NCBI GenBank assembly: GCA_016795065.1
Contig: JAEUIU010000086.1
Coordinates: 62,001 to 126,000, forward strand
From: Phycisphaerae bacterium
GTDB lineage: Bacteria; Planctomycetota; Phycisphaerae; Phycisphaerales; SM1A02
DNA length: 64,000 nt
Reading direction: 5' to 3'
Shown: positions 19,776-28,333 of the stretch, piece by piece
How positions within the stretch are numbered: position 1 is the stretch's first letter
How the letters are laid out: each line of letters opens with the position of its first letter
Notes under the pieces: model-generated
Database searches by the model: none
What the model was told of the DNA's origin: nothing
Seen by the model: the letters and a program-made list of their open reading frames with translations, nothing else
Position numbers and translations under genes: made by a program

Positions 19776-20195
19776 TGGCGTGGGACCCCGTGATGGGGGA
19801 TGATGTAGGCGAGGTGGGAGTGAACCGTAGTGCGAGCCCATTCGTGGGCCACCGCCGATTCATCACCCTGCAAGTGGAGACGGGCTTGCGTGAAACGGTG
19901 AGTATAGAAGGAACCCTTGCACGAAACCCGTGCTCGACGTGCCGCCCGCCGCACAATCGCAAGCGCCGCAACCATGGGGATCCCATCGGGTAGGCGAATT
20001 GGCCCAACTCCGCCCAATTGGTTCAGCAAAGCTGAGTTGGGATAGCGTTCGGGGGGGTAGCGTTCGGGGCCGCACTTCGGGTCAAATCCCGAACATCACT
20101 CGCCCTCGCCGTCCGACCGAGTCGCACGGTGGGCTCCCGACCGAGTTCGGGACTTCCGACTTCGGTCCGTCCCGACGGGCCGCCAGGACTTCCGC
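19776..20195. other. Divergent intergenic region gcvP / M28 peptidase, with TTCGGG-type repeats
   Basis: 420 bp with no credible gene. The half toward the peptidase carries a 12-nt direct repeat TAGCGTTCGGGG (20043-20054 and 20058-20069), an inverted repeat TTCGGG-TCAAAT-CCCGAA just after it, the direct repeat CCGACCGAGT (20113-20122 and 20137-20146), and TCCCGA-CCGAGT-TCGGGA overlapping its second copy. These could be operator sites for the peptidase gene. A CCAGGA ribosome-binding site precedes ATG 20196. Confidence 0.5.
19901..19906 (-). promoter_or_regulatory. gcvP -10-like box (TATACT)
   Basis: Minus-strand TATACT, 5 of 6 to the vegetative -10. No convincing -35 stands 16-18 nt upstream. 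It would give an untranslated leader of about 120 nt; I looked for a glycine riboswitch core in it and found none. Confidence 0.35.
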
Positions 20196-22238
20196 ATGCT
20201 CAACGACACCATCCGCTTCGCTCGCCTTGGCATCGCATCGACATTGCTTCTCGCCTGCGGGTCACTCGCTCTGATCCCGAGCGCATTGCACGCGCAGGAC
20301 GCGAAGCCGGCCGAGGCGACGAAGGAACAGTCCGGGCCGCAGCGCGGAACAATCATCCGAGAGGCGGTCAATCCGTATCGCTTCCAGCCGAAGGAAGACG
20401 CGATCACGGTCGACGCCTCGACGGCGAACATCCGCAAGCTCTTCGAGGATCTCGGGCCGGATGCCACCGAGTGGTATCAGCATGTGCAGACCCTCTCGAA
20501 CCCATGGTTCGAGGGCCGCGCTCCCGGCAGCCCCGGTCACGAGCGTGCGATCGAATACGTCGAATGGTGGATGAAGCAGAACGGGCTCGCCCCGGCCTTC
20601 GGTGGTCCGAGCGCCGGAACCGACCCGAGCTATCGACAGCCGTTCGATCTCACCGGCCGCGAGCGACAGGTCCGATCGGCGAAGGTCGCTGTCGCCGGCA
20701 AGGCGCTCGAGCGTGACAACGGCTTCGCGGTGATGAGCGTTTCCGGTTCCGGTGCCGTGAGCGGAAGCCTCGCCTTCGCGGGCTACGCGATCAGCGCGGG
20801 CGAGAACGGCTACACGAGTTTCGACGGTGATGATGACATTCGCGGCCGCGTGGCGATCTTCCTCCGCTACGAACCGCTCGACGCCGAAGGCAAGAGCCGT
20901 TGGGCGGGGAATCGCTTCTCGCAGTGGTCCAATCTCGCGGGCAAGCTCACCGAACTGCAGAAGCGCGGCGCGTCGGCGATCATCCTCGTCAATCCGCCTG
21001 GCGCGAAGGAGGGGAAGACCGGGCTGGAGAACCTCCGCTCCAGCCGTTGGGGCAGCGATCTGACGATCCCGTTCGTCCAGATCACCACCGAGGAGGCGGA
21101 CGCCCTGGTGAAGAAGGCCGATCCCAAGGGCCGCGATCTCGTCGCCCTGCGGACCGAGTGCGACGCGGGTGACCTCAAGGACTTCGCGATGAAGCCCGAT
21201 GTGCACGTCACCGTCGAAACCGACGTTGGCGAGTCGAAGGTGCCGACGGCCAACGTCGGCGGCACGATCGCGGGCAAGGGATCGCTGAAGGACGAGTGGA
21301 TCGTCATCGGCGGCCACTTTGACCATGTCGGCTACGGGCTCTTCGGCGCCGATCCGACCAACCGCGGCAAGCTCCACCCCGGCGCCGACGACAACGCCAG
21401 TGGAACGGCGGGCATGTTGGTCATCTCGCGGCAACTCAAGAAGATCTACGACGAGGCCCCTTCTGATGCGAACCTGCGCAGCATCCTGTTCCTGGCGTTC
21501 AGCGCAGAAGAAAGCGGCCTCGACGGATCGCGGCACTGGGTGAAAAATCCGACCATCGCCGCCGATCGCATCAACGTGATGCTGAACATGGACATGATCG
21601 GCCGTCTTCGCTCTGACACGCTCTCGGTCGGCGGCGTCGACAGCGCCGAGAATTTTGGCGAGATGATCGATCCCCTCTTCGCCAAGAGTGGCATGGAGAT
21701 CCACGCCGATCCGAGCGGCCGCGGGCCGAGCGACCACTCGAGCTTCTACAACGGCGGCGTGCCCGTTCTCTTCTTCTTCACCGGAACGCACGACGTCTAT
21801 CACAAGCCCGGCGACAAGGGCTGGACGGTCAACCCGGGAGGGGCGATGAAGATCGTCACCCTGGTGCGCGAGATCGCCATGGCGGCGGTGTCCTCAAGCG
21901 ACCGCCTCCGGTTCAAGTCGAGCGAGGGCGCCGCCACGCCTGACCGCGGGTACGCACGAGTCCGTCTCGGCGTGATGCCGGCGATGGGCGACACCGACGT
22001 CGAGGGCGTGCTGGTTGAGTCGGTTTCCGCCGACACCTCCGCCGCCGAGGCGGGCATCGTGAAGGGCGACATTCTCGTCACCTGGAACGGAAAGGAACTC
22101 ACCGGTCCCGGCGACATGATGGCGAAGTTGCGCGAGCACAAGGCCGGCGATGAGGTGGTGATCAAGCTCACCCGCGAGGGCAAGGAGATCGAGGTCACCG
22201 TGAAGCTGAAGGCAAGCCAAGGCCCGCCGCGCCAATAA
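20196..22238 (+). CDS. Exported M28-family zinc aminopeptidase with PA and PDZ domains
   Basis: 680-residue secreted metallopeptidase. Signal peptide residues 1-33 (ending ALHAQ). A protease-associated domain (about 170-310) is inserted in the catalytic domain. Zinc ligands are the usual M28 set: His374 in GGHFDHVG, Asp in HPGADDNASG, Glu-Glu in SAEESGLDG, Asp in NMDMIGR and His in FTGTHDVYHKPGD. A C-terminal PDZ domain (about 588-675) has RVRLGVMP, AAEAGIVKGDILVTWNG and VTVKL. It probably trims N-terminal amino acids from exported peptides, with the PDZ choosing or presenting substrates. It stands alone, 46 nt before a separate operon. Confidence 0.92.
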   Translation: MLNDTIRFARLGIASTLLLACGSLALIPSALHAQDAKPAEATKEQSGPQRGTIIREAVNPYRFQPKEDAITVDASTANIRKLFEDLGPDATEWYQHVQTLSNPWFEGRAPGSPGHERAIEYVEWWMKQNGLAPAFGGPSAGTDPSYRQPFDLTGRERQVRSAKVAVAGKALERDNGFAVMSVSGSGAVSGSLAFAGYAISAGENGYTSFDGDDDIRGRVAIFLRYEPLDAEGKSRWAGNRFSQWSNLAGKLTELQKRGASAIILVNPPGAKEGKTGLENLRSSRWGSDLTIPFVQITTEEADALVKKADPKGRDLVALRTECDAGDLKDFAMKPDVHVTVETDVGESKVPTANVGGTIAGKGSLKDEWIVIGGHFDHVGYGLFGADPTNRGKLHPGADDNASGTAGMLVISRQLKKIYDEAPSDANLRSILFLAFSAEESGLDGSRHWVKNPTIAADRINVMLNMDMIGRLRSDTLSVGGVDSAENFGEMIDPLFAKSGMEIHADPSGRGPSDHSSFYNGGVPVLFFFTGTHDVYHKPGDKGWTVNPGGAMKIVTLVREIAMAAVSSSDRLRFKSSEGAATPDRGYARVRLGVMPAMGDTDVEGVLVESVSADTSAAEAGIVKGDILVTWNGKELTGPGDMMAKLREHKAGDEVVIKLTREGKEIEVTVKLKASQGPPRQ

Positions 22239-22272
22239 CCGCGACGCACGAGGTTCAGCGAGCCGATCGGAC

Positions 22273-22278
22273 TACCAT
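22273..22278 (+). promoter_or_regulatory. TANNNT box (TACCAT) opening the ebo-type operon
   Basis: TACCAT, then 6 nt, then ATG 22285. No Shine-Dalgarno sequence. Likely leaderless start of the operon that continues to about 28333. No clear -35. Confidence 0.45.
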
Positions 22279-22284
22279 GCCGAT

Positions 22285-22596
22285 ATGGCCGCCCCACCCA
22301 TCGACCGGACCGCCGTCGTCGATCGTTACTTCATCGAGCATCGCGCGAAGCTGATCGACCTCGCCGCCTACCTTGATCGCGTCGACCGCGCCTCGCCGCG
22401 CAGCGGCGGCAACGGATTCGATTTCCGACACGACGCTCTCATGCGGGCGATCGCGATCCTCACCGACGGCAAGCCGGATCGAGCGAGGCGCATCCTCGAA
22501 CACTTCAGCGATCCCTCGACGGAGCCGATCGCAAAGGCCCCGATGAAGGGCGCGACCGGCGCCCACCCGATGGGCGCGAAGGGCGGAGCGTCATGA
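22285..22596 (+). CDS. Small protein opening the ebo-type operon, function unknown
   Basis: 103-residue protein I do not recognise. It is mostly helical ([57 protein letters not shown]) with a conserved-looking tail [19 protein letters not shown]. No transmembrane segment or signal peptide. Its stop overlaps the eboB start by 4 nt (ATGA), so the two are made together. It occupies the place where eboA stands in other clusters, but it is less than half the usual EboA size and I see no clear similarity to it. Confidence 0.7.
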   Translation: MAAPPIDRTAVVDRYFIEHRAKLIDLAAYLDRVDRASPRSGGNGFDFRHDALMRAIAILTDGKPDRARRILEHFSDPSTEPIAKAPMKGATGAHPMGAKGGAS

Positions 22597-23396
22597 CCTA
22601 CATCGATCCGCACATCCACATGGTCAGCCGCACCACCGACGACTACGAGCGGATGCGGCTCGCCGGTTGCGTGGCCATCACCGAGCCGGCGTTCTGGGCC
22701 GGCTACGACCGTTCGAGCGCCCAAGGCTTTTACGACTACTTCAAGCTCCTCACCGAGTTCGAGCCGCGCCGCGCGGCCCAGTACGGCATCCGTCACCACA
22801 CCTGGCTCTGCATCAATCCGAAAGAAGCCGAGGATCCGGCCTTCGCGCGCGAAGTGTTAGCCATCATCCCCAGCTTCCTCGATCGCCAGACGGTCCTGGG
22901 CATCGGCGAGATCGGCCTCAACAAGAACAGCAAGAACGAGCTCATCATTCTTGAGGAGCACCTCCAGCTCGCCGCGAAACACAACCTGCTTGTCCTCGTC
23001 CACACCCCGCATCTGGAGGACAAGCTGAAGGGGACGAAACTCATCCTCGACGCGGTGCGCAACCAGGGCTCGCTCGATCCGGGGCGTGTGCTCATCGATC
23101 ACGTCGAGGAGCACACCGTGCGGCACGTACTCGACGCCGGCTTCTGGGCGGGCATGACCCTCTACCCCGACACCAAGTGCACGCCGCAGCGGGCCGCGGA
23201 CATCATCGAGGAGTTCCAAGGCGAGCGGCTCTGGATCAACTCCGCCGGCGACTGGGGAGCGAGCGACCCGCTGGCCGTACCGAAGTGCCAAATCGAACTT
23301 CGCGGACGCGGACACACCGAGGATCTCATCCGGAAGATCTCCTTCGACAATCCTGTGCGGTTCCTCGGGCAATCCGGCCGATTCCGCACCTCGTGA
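22593..23396 (+). CDS. eboB: TatD-family metal-dependent hydrolase, EboB type
   Basis: 267-residue amidohydrolase-like TIM-barrel protein. Metal ligands: DPHIHM (His-x-His near residue 7), GEIGLNK (Glu), LVHTPH (His), DHVEEHT (His) and [10 protein letters not shown] (Asp). The [13 protein letters not shown] and VHTPHLEDK blocks resemble the TatD-like proteins of ebo clusters rather than the housekeeping TatD DNase. In Nostoc, ebo genes were linked to moving a scytonemin precursor to the periplasm; the reaction of EboB is unknown. It is coupled to the small gene before it and followed 17 nt later by an amidotransferase-fold hydrolase. Confidence 0.82.
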   Translation: MTYIDPHIHMVSRTTDDYERMRLAGCVAITEPAFWAGYDRSSAQGFYDYFKLLTEFEPRRAAQYGIRHHTWLCINPKEAEDPAFAREVLAIIPSFLDRQTVLGIGEIGLNKNSKNELIILEEHLQLAAKHNLLVLVHTPHLEDKLKGTKLILDAVRNQGSLDPGRVLIDHVEEHTVRHVLDAGFWAGMTLYPDTKCTPQRAADIIEEFQGERLWINSAGDWGASDPLAVPKCQIELRGRGHTEDLIRKISFDNPVRFLGQSGRFRTS

Positions 23397-23413
23397 CGCG
23401 CTCGACCCAACTC

Positions 23414-24073
23414 ATGAAGCGACCCATCATCGGACTTACCCCCAGTGTCGATCGCGTCGGCGACCGCCTTCGCATTCGTGTCAATGCGGCGTACCTCGAC
23501 ATGCTCACCGAGGCCGGCGGCGCGGGGGTCATCCTGACGCCCGAGCCCGATCTCATCCCGAGCTACCTCGCCTCGCTGGACGGGTTCCTCCTCACCGGCG
23601 GACCGGACATCGACGTGACGCCATTCGGCGGCACGCTGCATCCGAAGGCCGAGGTCATGGAGCGCAAACGGCAGGAGTTTGACTTTGCCCTCCTTCGAGC
23701 CCTCGATGCCGCGCCGCGCCACGCGACCTTGGGCATCTGCCTTGGCATGCAGGAAATGGGTGTGCACGCCGGATGCCGCCTGATTCAGCACATCCACGAC
23801 GAGATCGCCGACGGCTCGCGGCACGGCGACGATCGCATCCATCCGGTCACCAGCGCGTTCGGCGACGGACCGGTGCGCAGCTACCACCACCAAGCCCTTG
23901 GCGATGCGGGCCGGTTCGAGGTCATCGCGACCAGCGACGACGGCGTCATCGAGGGAATCCGCGACCCGCTCCGACCCTTCTACGTCGGCGTGCAATGGCA
24001 TCCCGAGCGCACCGAGAATCGGACGCTCGGCGTCGAGGTCATGCGTCGCCTGGTCGAGGCGGCACGGGCGTGA
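23414..24073 (+). CDS. Class-I glutamine amidotransferase-fold hydrolase (PuuD/peptidase C26 family)
   Basis: 219-residue enzyme of the gamma-glutamyl-GABA hydrolase type. Motifs: LLTGGPDIDVTPFG (oxyanion strand), the nucleophile in LGICLGMQEM, and the catalytic His-Glu in VGVQWHPERT; SYHHQAL is the usual YHHQ box. Family members hydrolyse gamma-glutamyl amides, as in putrescine breakdown. ATG 23414 matches the family start (KRPIIGLTPS). The stop overlaps the eboE GTG start by 4 nt. This gene is not a standard part of described ebo clusters, so its presence here suggests a gamma-glutamylated intermediate; that is inference. Confidence 0.9.
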   Translation: MKRPIIGLTPSVDRVGDRLRIRVNAAYLDMLTEAGGAGVILTPEPDLIPSYLASLDGFLLTGGPDIDVTPFGGTLHPKAEVMERKRQEFDFALLRALDAAPRHATLGICLGMQEMGVHAGCRLIQHIHDEIADGSRHGDDRIHPVTSAFGDGPVRSYHHQALGDAGRFEVIATSDDGVIEGIRDPLRPFYVGVQWHPERTENRTLGVEVMRRLVEAARA

Positions 24074-25200
24074 TTCGGCCTGACCAGATCGCCTACTGCA
24101 CCAACGTTCACGCGGGAGCGGACCTCGCCGAAACGGAACGTCAGCTTGCCCTGCACGCGACCGAGGTGCGACGCCTGGTGTCGCCGGACGGAATGCTGAG
24201 AATCGGCCTTTGGCTCTCGGCGATCTCGGCCGGCGAACTGGGTTCGCGCGACGCCGTTCGGGCGTTTCGCGATCGCCTCGCGGTGATGGGGCTTGAGGTG
24301 ATCACGCTCAACGGCTTCCCCTTCATCGACTTCCACGATCACGTCATCAAGCATGCCGTCTACGAGCCGCACTGGGGTCGCCCGGAGCGGCTCGCGTACA
24401 CGATTCGGCTGGCCACGATCCTGGCCGACCTGCTGCCGGAGCACTGTCGCGAGGCGTCGATCTCGACCGTCCCGATAGGTTGGCGACCGACCTTCACTAA
24501 CGAGGGTTGCGGGTCGAGCGTTGGCATGGCCGTCTCGCAACTCGAGGCGATGGCCGCCCACCTGCGGCGCATCGAACGTGAGCGAGGCGTGCGCATCCAT
24601 GTTGATCTTGAGCCGGAGCCGGGGTGCCTGCTCGACACCGCGCAGAACGTCGTGGACCTCTTCGACCAGTGTTTCAGCGGCGACTCCGACCTGCGGCGAT
24701 ATCTGGGCGTCTGTCATGACGTCTGCCACAGCGCGGTGATGTTCGAGCCGCAGCGCATCGCCATCGACGCCTATGTCCGGGCAGGAATTCGGATCGGCAA
24801 GATCCAGGTCTCGAGCGCCGTCGAGGCCGATGGCTCACGGGCATCGCTGGAGGCGCTGCGCGAATTCGACGAGCCGAAGTACCTGCACCAGACCTGCGTT
24901 CGGCTCGAGGGTTCCGGCGAGGTGCGATTCTGGGAGGACCTTCGCCCGGCTCTCGGCCTTCCCCCGAAGGGCACCTTCCGCACGCATTTTCACGTTCCCA
25001 TTCACCTCGAGCGCGTTGGACCGCTGCGCACCACGCGCGACGAAATCCGGGCCTGCCTCGCGGCCCTGCCCGATGATCTCGCCCCGACCATCGAAGTCGA
25101 GACCTACGCCTGGGGCGTCCTGCCGGAGTCCCTTCGCCCCGCGACGCTGGCCGAGGGCATCGCCGACGAGATCCGATGGTTGCGCGGAGTCGTCTCGTGA
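24070..25200 (+). CDS. eboE: Metabolite traffic protein EboE (xylose-isomerase-like TIM barrel)
   Basis: 376-residue EboE-type protein. Family marks: IAYCTNVHAGADLAETERQL at the N-terminus, ITLNGFPFIDFH, STVPIGWRP, HVDLEPEPGCLLDT, GVCHDVCHSAVMFE and IEVETYAWGVLPESLR. The acidic and histidine residues in these blocks match a sugar-isomerase metal site. Other EboE proteins are of similar length. Start GTG 24070 overlaps the previous stop (GTGA); a purine-rich GAGGCGG precedes it. Together with eboB, eboC and eboF this is the firmest identification of the cluster. The molecular reaction is unknown. Confidence 0.88.
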   Translation: MIRPDQIAYCTNVHAGADLAETERQLALHATEVRRLVSPDGMLRIGLWLSAISAGELGSRDAVRAFRDRLAVMGLEVITLNGFPFIDFHDHVIKHAVYEPHWGRPERLAYTIRLATILADLLPEHCREASISTVPIGWRPTFTNEGCGSSVGMAVSQLEAMAAHLRRIERERGVRIHVDLEPEPGCLLDTAQNVVDLFDQCFSGDSDLRRYLGVCHDVCHSAVMFEPQRIAIDAYVRAGIRIGKIQVSSAVEADGSRASLEALREFDEPKYLHQTCVRLEGSGEVRFWEDLRPALGLPPKGTFRTHFHVPIHLERVGPLRTTRDEIRACLAALPDDLAPTIEVETYAWGVLPESLRPATLAEGIADEIRWLRGVVS

Positions 25201-26240
25201 GGTTGGGTGAGAAGGTCCGTGCCTTTCTCGAACTGTCGCGCATTTCGAATGTCCCGACAGTCATCAGCAACGCTTTCGCGGGAAGCGCCGTCGGCGCGTT
25301 GGCGATCGGAAACACCTCGCTGTCGGCCGTGGCCGGCAACGGCACAGTCGTCGCAGCGGCGTGCAGCCTCTTCTACATCGCCGGCATGGCCCTCAACGAC
25401 CTCGCCGATCGCGAGATCGACCGCGCCGAGCGTCCATCTCGCCCGATTCCTTCGGGACGCGTCACGCCGGAAGCGGCATTCGGATACGCCTGCGTCCTCA
25501 TCGTCGCCGGCCTCTCACTTCTCCTACTCGTGGACGCTGCCGCGCTGATCACGGGTGGCGTCCTGGTCGCCCTTGTTCTTGCCTATGACCTGCTGCACAC
25601 CCGGACGCGCTGGAGCGTGCTTCTCATGGGCGCCTGCCGCGGGGCGGTCGTCGTCGCAGGCGCGCTGGCATTCGGCATGCCGTCGCAACCGATCGTCGTG
25701 ATGCTGCCGGCGGCGCTCCTTCTCCTGTACGTCGCCGCGTTCAGTCTGGTCGCCCGTCACGAGGCGGACCTGTTGACGCCCAAGCCGAAGGAGGAGTGCC
25801 CGCGATGTTCCTACCCGGCCCGGACAGCCTCAGAGCGTTGCCCGGAATGCGGCACGGACTTCCTCCCCAAGCCGCCTACCGCCGACGACCTACGACGACG
25901 GGCTGTCTTCGGCCGGCTTCTCGGAGGACTCCCGCTCCTCTCCGCGGTTCTCCTCCACTCCGCGTTCACGCCGGCACGACCGCCGAGCGCAATGGACATC
26001 CTGATCATCGTCCTGCTCATCACGACCATCGGGTTTCTGCTGGCGTGGACGACCACTGCGGCACGGCTGGTCGAACAGACGCCGCCCAAGATCGGTCCTG
26101 CCGTGACCATGTGGATCGCGGGGATCAGCATTGCCGACGCCTATCTTGCCCTGCTGTGCCGATCGCCCTCGGTGGCATGCCTCTGCATTGCCTGCTTCTT
26201 CCTCACTCGCGCCGGGCAGCGGCGCATCGCCGGGACGTAG
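25197..26240 (+). CDS. eboC: EboC-type UbiA prenyltransferase with inserted zinc ribbon
   Basis: 347-residue integral membrane protein with about eight transmembrane segments. The first Asp-rich motif of UbiA enzymes, NDLADREID, is at residues 67-75, with RPSRPIPSGRVT after it. Unusually, the cytosolic loop that normally holds the second Asp-rich motif contains a four-cysteine zinc ribbon: CPRC (201-204) and CPEC (215-218). GTG 25197 overlaps the eboE stop and has a GGAG 7 nt before it; an upstream ATG 25176 is the alternative. The presumed role is moving a prenyl or similar hydrophobic group for the ebo pathway. Confidence 0.85.
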   Translation: MRLGEKVRAFLELSRISNVPTVISNAFAGSAVGALAIGNTSLSAVAGNGTVVAAACSLFYIAGMALNDLADREIDRAERPSRPIPSGRVTPEAAFGYACVLIVAGLSLLLLVDAAALITGGVLVALVLAYDLLHTRTRWSVLLMGACRGAVVVAGALAFGMPSQPIVVMLPAALLLLYVAAFSLVARHEADLLTPKPKEECPRCSYPARTASERCPECGTDFLPKPPTADDLRRRAVFGRLLGGLPLLSAVLLHSAFTPARPPSAMDILIIVLLITTIGFLLAWTTTAARLVEQTPPKIGPAVTMWIAGISIADAYLALLCRSPSVACLCIACFFLTRAGQRRIAGT

Positions 26241-26243
26241 ACT
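26238..26243 (+). promoter_or_regulatory. TANNNT box (TAGACT) before eboF
   Basis: TAGACT overlaps the eboC stop codon and is followed by CTCACC and ATG 26250. The spacing is that of a leaderless promoter, so eboF may have an internal start in addition to operon read-through. No clear -35. Confidence 0.4.
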
Positions 26244-26249
26244 CTCACC

Positions 26250-27641
26250 ATGAGACCGGTCGCGGTGCTCAACATCGTCGGGCTATCGCCGTCGCTCCTC
26301 GGGAACGACGCTCCGAGGCTGCGCGACTTCGCCCGATCTTCGGGTGGCGTGCGACTGCTCAAGCCGCCGCTGCCTGCGGTCACCTGCACCGCCCAGTCCT
26401 CGATGCTGACCGGGCTGGATCCCTGCGATCACGGCATCGTCGGTAACGGCTGGTTTCAGCAGGAGCTTCAGGAAATCCAGTTCTGGAAGCAGTCCAACCG
26501 CCTCGTCTCGGGCGAGAAGGTCTGGGAGACCGCGCGGCGCGAACATGTGGGCAAGGACTTCCGTTGCGCGAACCTCTTCTGGTGGTTCAACATGTACTCG
26601 AGCGCCGACATCGCGGTGACGCCGCGACCGATCTACCGCGCCGACGGACGCAAGATCCCCGACTGTCTGTCCTCGCCACCGGAGCTGCGCGACGAACTCC
26701 AGGCCAAGCTCGGACGGTTTCCACTCTTCCGCTTCTGGGGACCCGGAGCCGACATTCGTTCGACCGACTGGATTGCCGCGGCGGCGATGCACACCTACGA
26801 GCGATCGAAGCCGACGCTCACGCTGGTCTACCTTCCGCACCTGGACTACCCGCTGCAGAAGCTCGGACCTGGGCACCCCGAGATACATCGACACGTGCGC
26901 GAGATCGACCGTGTCTTCGGCGCCCTGCTTGATTTCTTCGGCAACCGAGGCGTGCGCGTTCTCGTGGTGAGCGAGTACGGCATCGTTCCGACCTCCTCGG
27001 CGGTCGAGCCGAATCGCATCCTGCGCGGGGCCGGACTGCTGGCGGTGCGCGAGGAGTTAGGTGGCGAGCACCTCGATGCCGGAGCAAGCGAGGCCTTCGC
27101 GGTATGCGACCATCAGATCGCCCATGTCCATGTCCGCGACAAGAATCGCATCGAGGAGGTCAGGGCCCTGCTTGCCGGCCAGCCGGGCATCGAACAGGTG
27201 CTCGATGCCGAGGGCCAGCGCGAGCAGCGCATCCACCACGCCCGAAGCGGCGACCTCGTTCTCGTGAGCTCCGCCGATCGCTGGTTCGCCTATCCCTACT
27301 GGCGAGACGGTCACGAACCCGATTTCGCCCGCACCGTCGACATCCACCGGAAACCCGGCTACGACCCGTGCGAACTCTTCATCGACCCGGCCATTCGCTT
27401 TCCGAAGCTGGCCATCGCGTGGCGGCTCTTCAAGCGCTCGCTCGGCATGCGCACGCTGCTTGACGTGATTCCGCTCGACTCCCGCTTCGTGCGCGGCTCA
27501 CACGGCAGGGTCGAACAGCAGCGCGGCTTCGAGCCGCTTCTCTTCGGCGAGGGCCTCGACCACTTCGATCCGCCGACCCACGGCCCGCTCGTTGCGATGA
27601 CGTCGGTGCGGGAAGCCATCCTCCAGGCGATGCGAGGCTGA
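26250..27641 (+). CDS. eboF: EboF-type alkaline-phosphatase-superfamily phosphodiesterase
   Basis: 463-residue cytosolic-looking member of the nucleotide pyrophosphatase/phosphodiesterase branch. The nucleophile is Thr45 or Thr47 in PAVTCTAQSSMLTG; other metal residues are in YLPHLDYPLQ, VVSEYGI and ICDPCDHG-like GLDPCDHGIVGNGWF. The first strand reads VLNIVGLSPSLLG, where classical enzymes have an Asp-Gly metal motif; to my knowledge the ebo relatives share the altered form. ATG 26250 is 9 nt after eboC. It is the last recognisable ebo gene; its substrate is unknown. Confidence 0.85.
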   Translation: MRPVAVLNIVGLSPSLLGNDAPRLRDFARSSGGVRLLKPPLPAVTCTAQSSMLTGLDPCDHGIVGNGWFQQELQEIQFWKQSNRLVSGEKVWETARREHVGKDFRCANLFWWFNMYSSADIAVTPRPIYRADGRKIPDCLSSPPELRDELQAKLGRFPLFRFWGPGADIRSTDWIAAAAMHTYERSKPTLTLVYLPHLDYPLQKLGPGHPEIHRHVREIDRVFGALLDFFGNRGVRVLVVSEYGIVPTSSAVEPNRILRGAGLLAVREELGGEHLDAGASEAFAVCDHQIAHVHVRDKNRIEEVRALLAGQPGIEQVLDAEGQREQRIHHARSGDLVLVSSADRWFAYPYWRDGHEPDFARTVDIHRKPGYDPCELFIDPAIRFPKLAIAWRLFKRSLGMRTLLDVIPLDSRFVRGSHGRVEQQRGFEPLLFGEGLDHFDPPTHGPLVAMTSVREAILQAMRG

Positions 27642-27643
27642 CC

Positions 27644-28333
27644 ATGATGCGGGCGTTCTGGCTCTTTCTCGCGATCCTGATCGGCGGCGGCCTGGCAGCG
27701 TGGCTGATCGGATCGACGGGGTCGACGCCGGACGTTGCGGAGAAGCAGGCGGCCGCTCCCAATCCCCTTCCGGATCCTGCGTCGCCACCGCCGCCCGCAC
27801 CCAGCCCGACACCAGCCCCGACGCCAAAGCCTTCACCACCAGCGCCAACCGACCAATCGAAGGCGGTGCGCGTTCTCGATGCCCGAACCATTCGGCTGAA
27901 CGACCGGTTCGATGTGCTCGGTCGCGGCAGCGTCGACGACCCCTTCCGGGTGAACTGGCAACTGCTCAGCGCCGCGATGGAGTCGATGGATGCGACTGTC
28001 GGGGATCTCGCCGTGCCTCCCTGGCTTGAACCGCTTAACGGGGCGTGGATCGAGATCTCAGGCTACTTCGCACCGACCATGCAGAGCGAGGAGACCGACG
28101 AACTCCTCTTCACCATGAACCGCTGGGATGGCTGCTGTATCGGCCTGCCGCCAACGGTTTTCGATTCCCTGGCCCTTCGACTTGACCGGCGCATCTCGCT
28201 CATGGGGCAGCACCTCATTCGCTTTGGCACGATTCGCGGCGAATTGCACATCGAACCTTTCGCGGCCGGCGGCATGATGCTGGGGCTCTATCGCATCGAG
28301 CACGGCACGATCACGACGCAGACGGGCGGCTGA
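27644..28333 (+). CDS. Membrane-anchored DUF3299-like protein
   Basis: 229-residue protein 2 nt after eboF. Residues 4-24 form one membrane segment (FWLFLAILIGGGLAAWLIG), followed by a Pro/Ala-rich linker of about 45 residues and a globular domain of 140 residues. The domain has LNGAWIEISGYFAPT and DGCCIGLPPTVFD, the layout of the DUF3299 family (GxxVxIxGFMxP ... CCxGxPP), which may bind metal through the Cys pair. It is probably a periplasmic accessory of the operon. The 3' end overlaps that of the sigma-54 regulator gene by 23 nt. Confidence 0.65.
   Translation: MMRAFWLFLAILIGGGLAAWLIGSTGSTPDVAEKQAAAPNPLPDPASPPPPAPSPTPAPTPKPSPPAPTDQSKAVRVLDARTIRLNDRFDVLGRGSVDDPFRVNWQLLSAAMESMDATVGDLAVPPWLEPLNGAWIEISGYFAPTMQSEETDELLFTMNRWDGCCIGLPPTVFDSLALRLDRRISLMGQHLIRFGTIRGELHIEPFAAGGMMLGLYRIEHGTITTQTGG

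Noticed and set aside
19776-19900. Possible glycine riboswitch in the gcvP leader
   Set aside because: The leader is long enough and the gene is a classic target, but I could not find the conserved aptamer cores or their paired stems on the minus strand.
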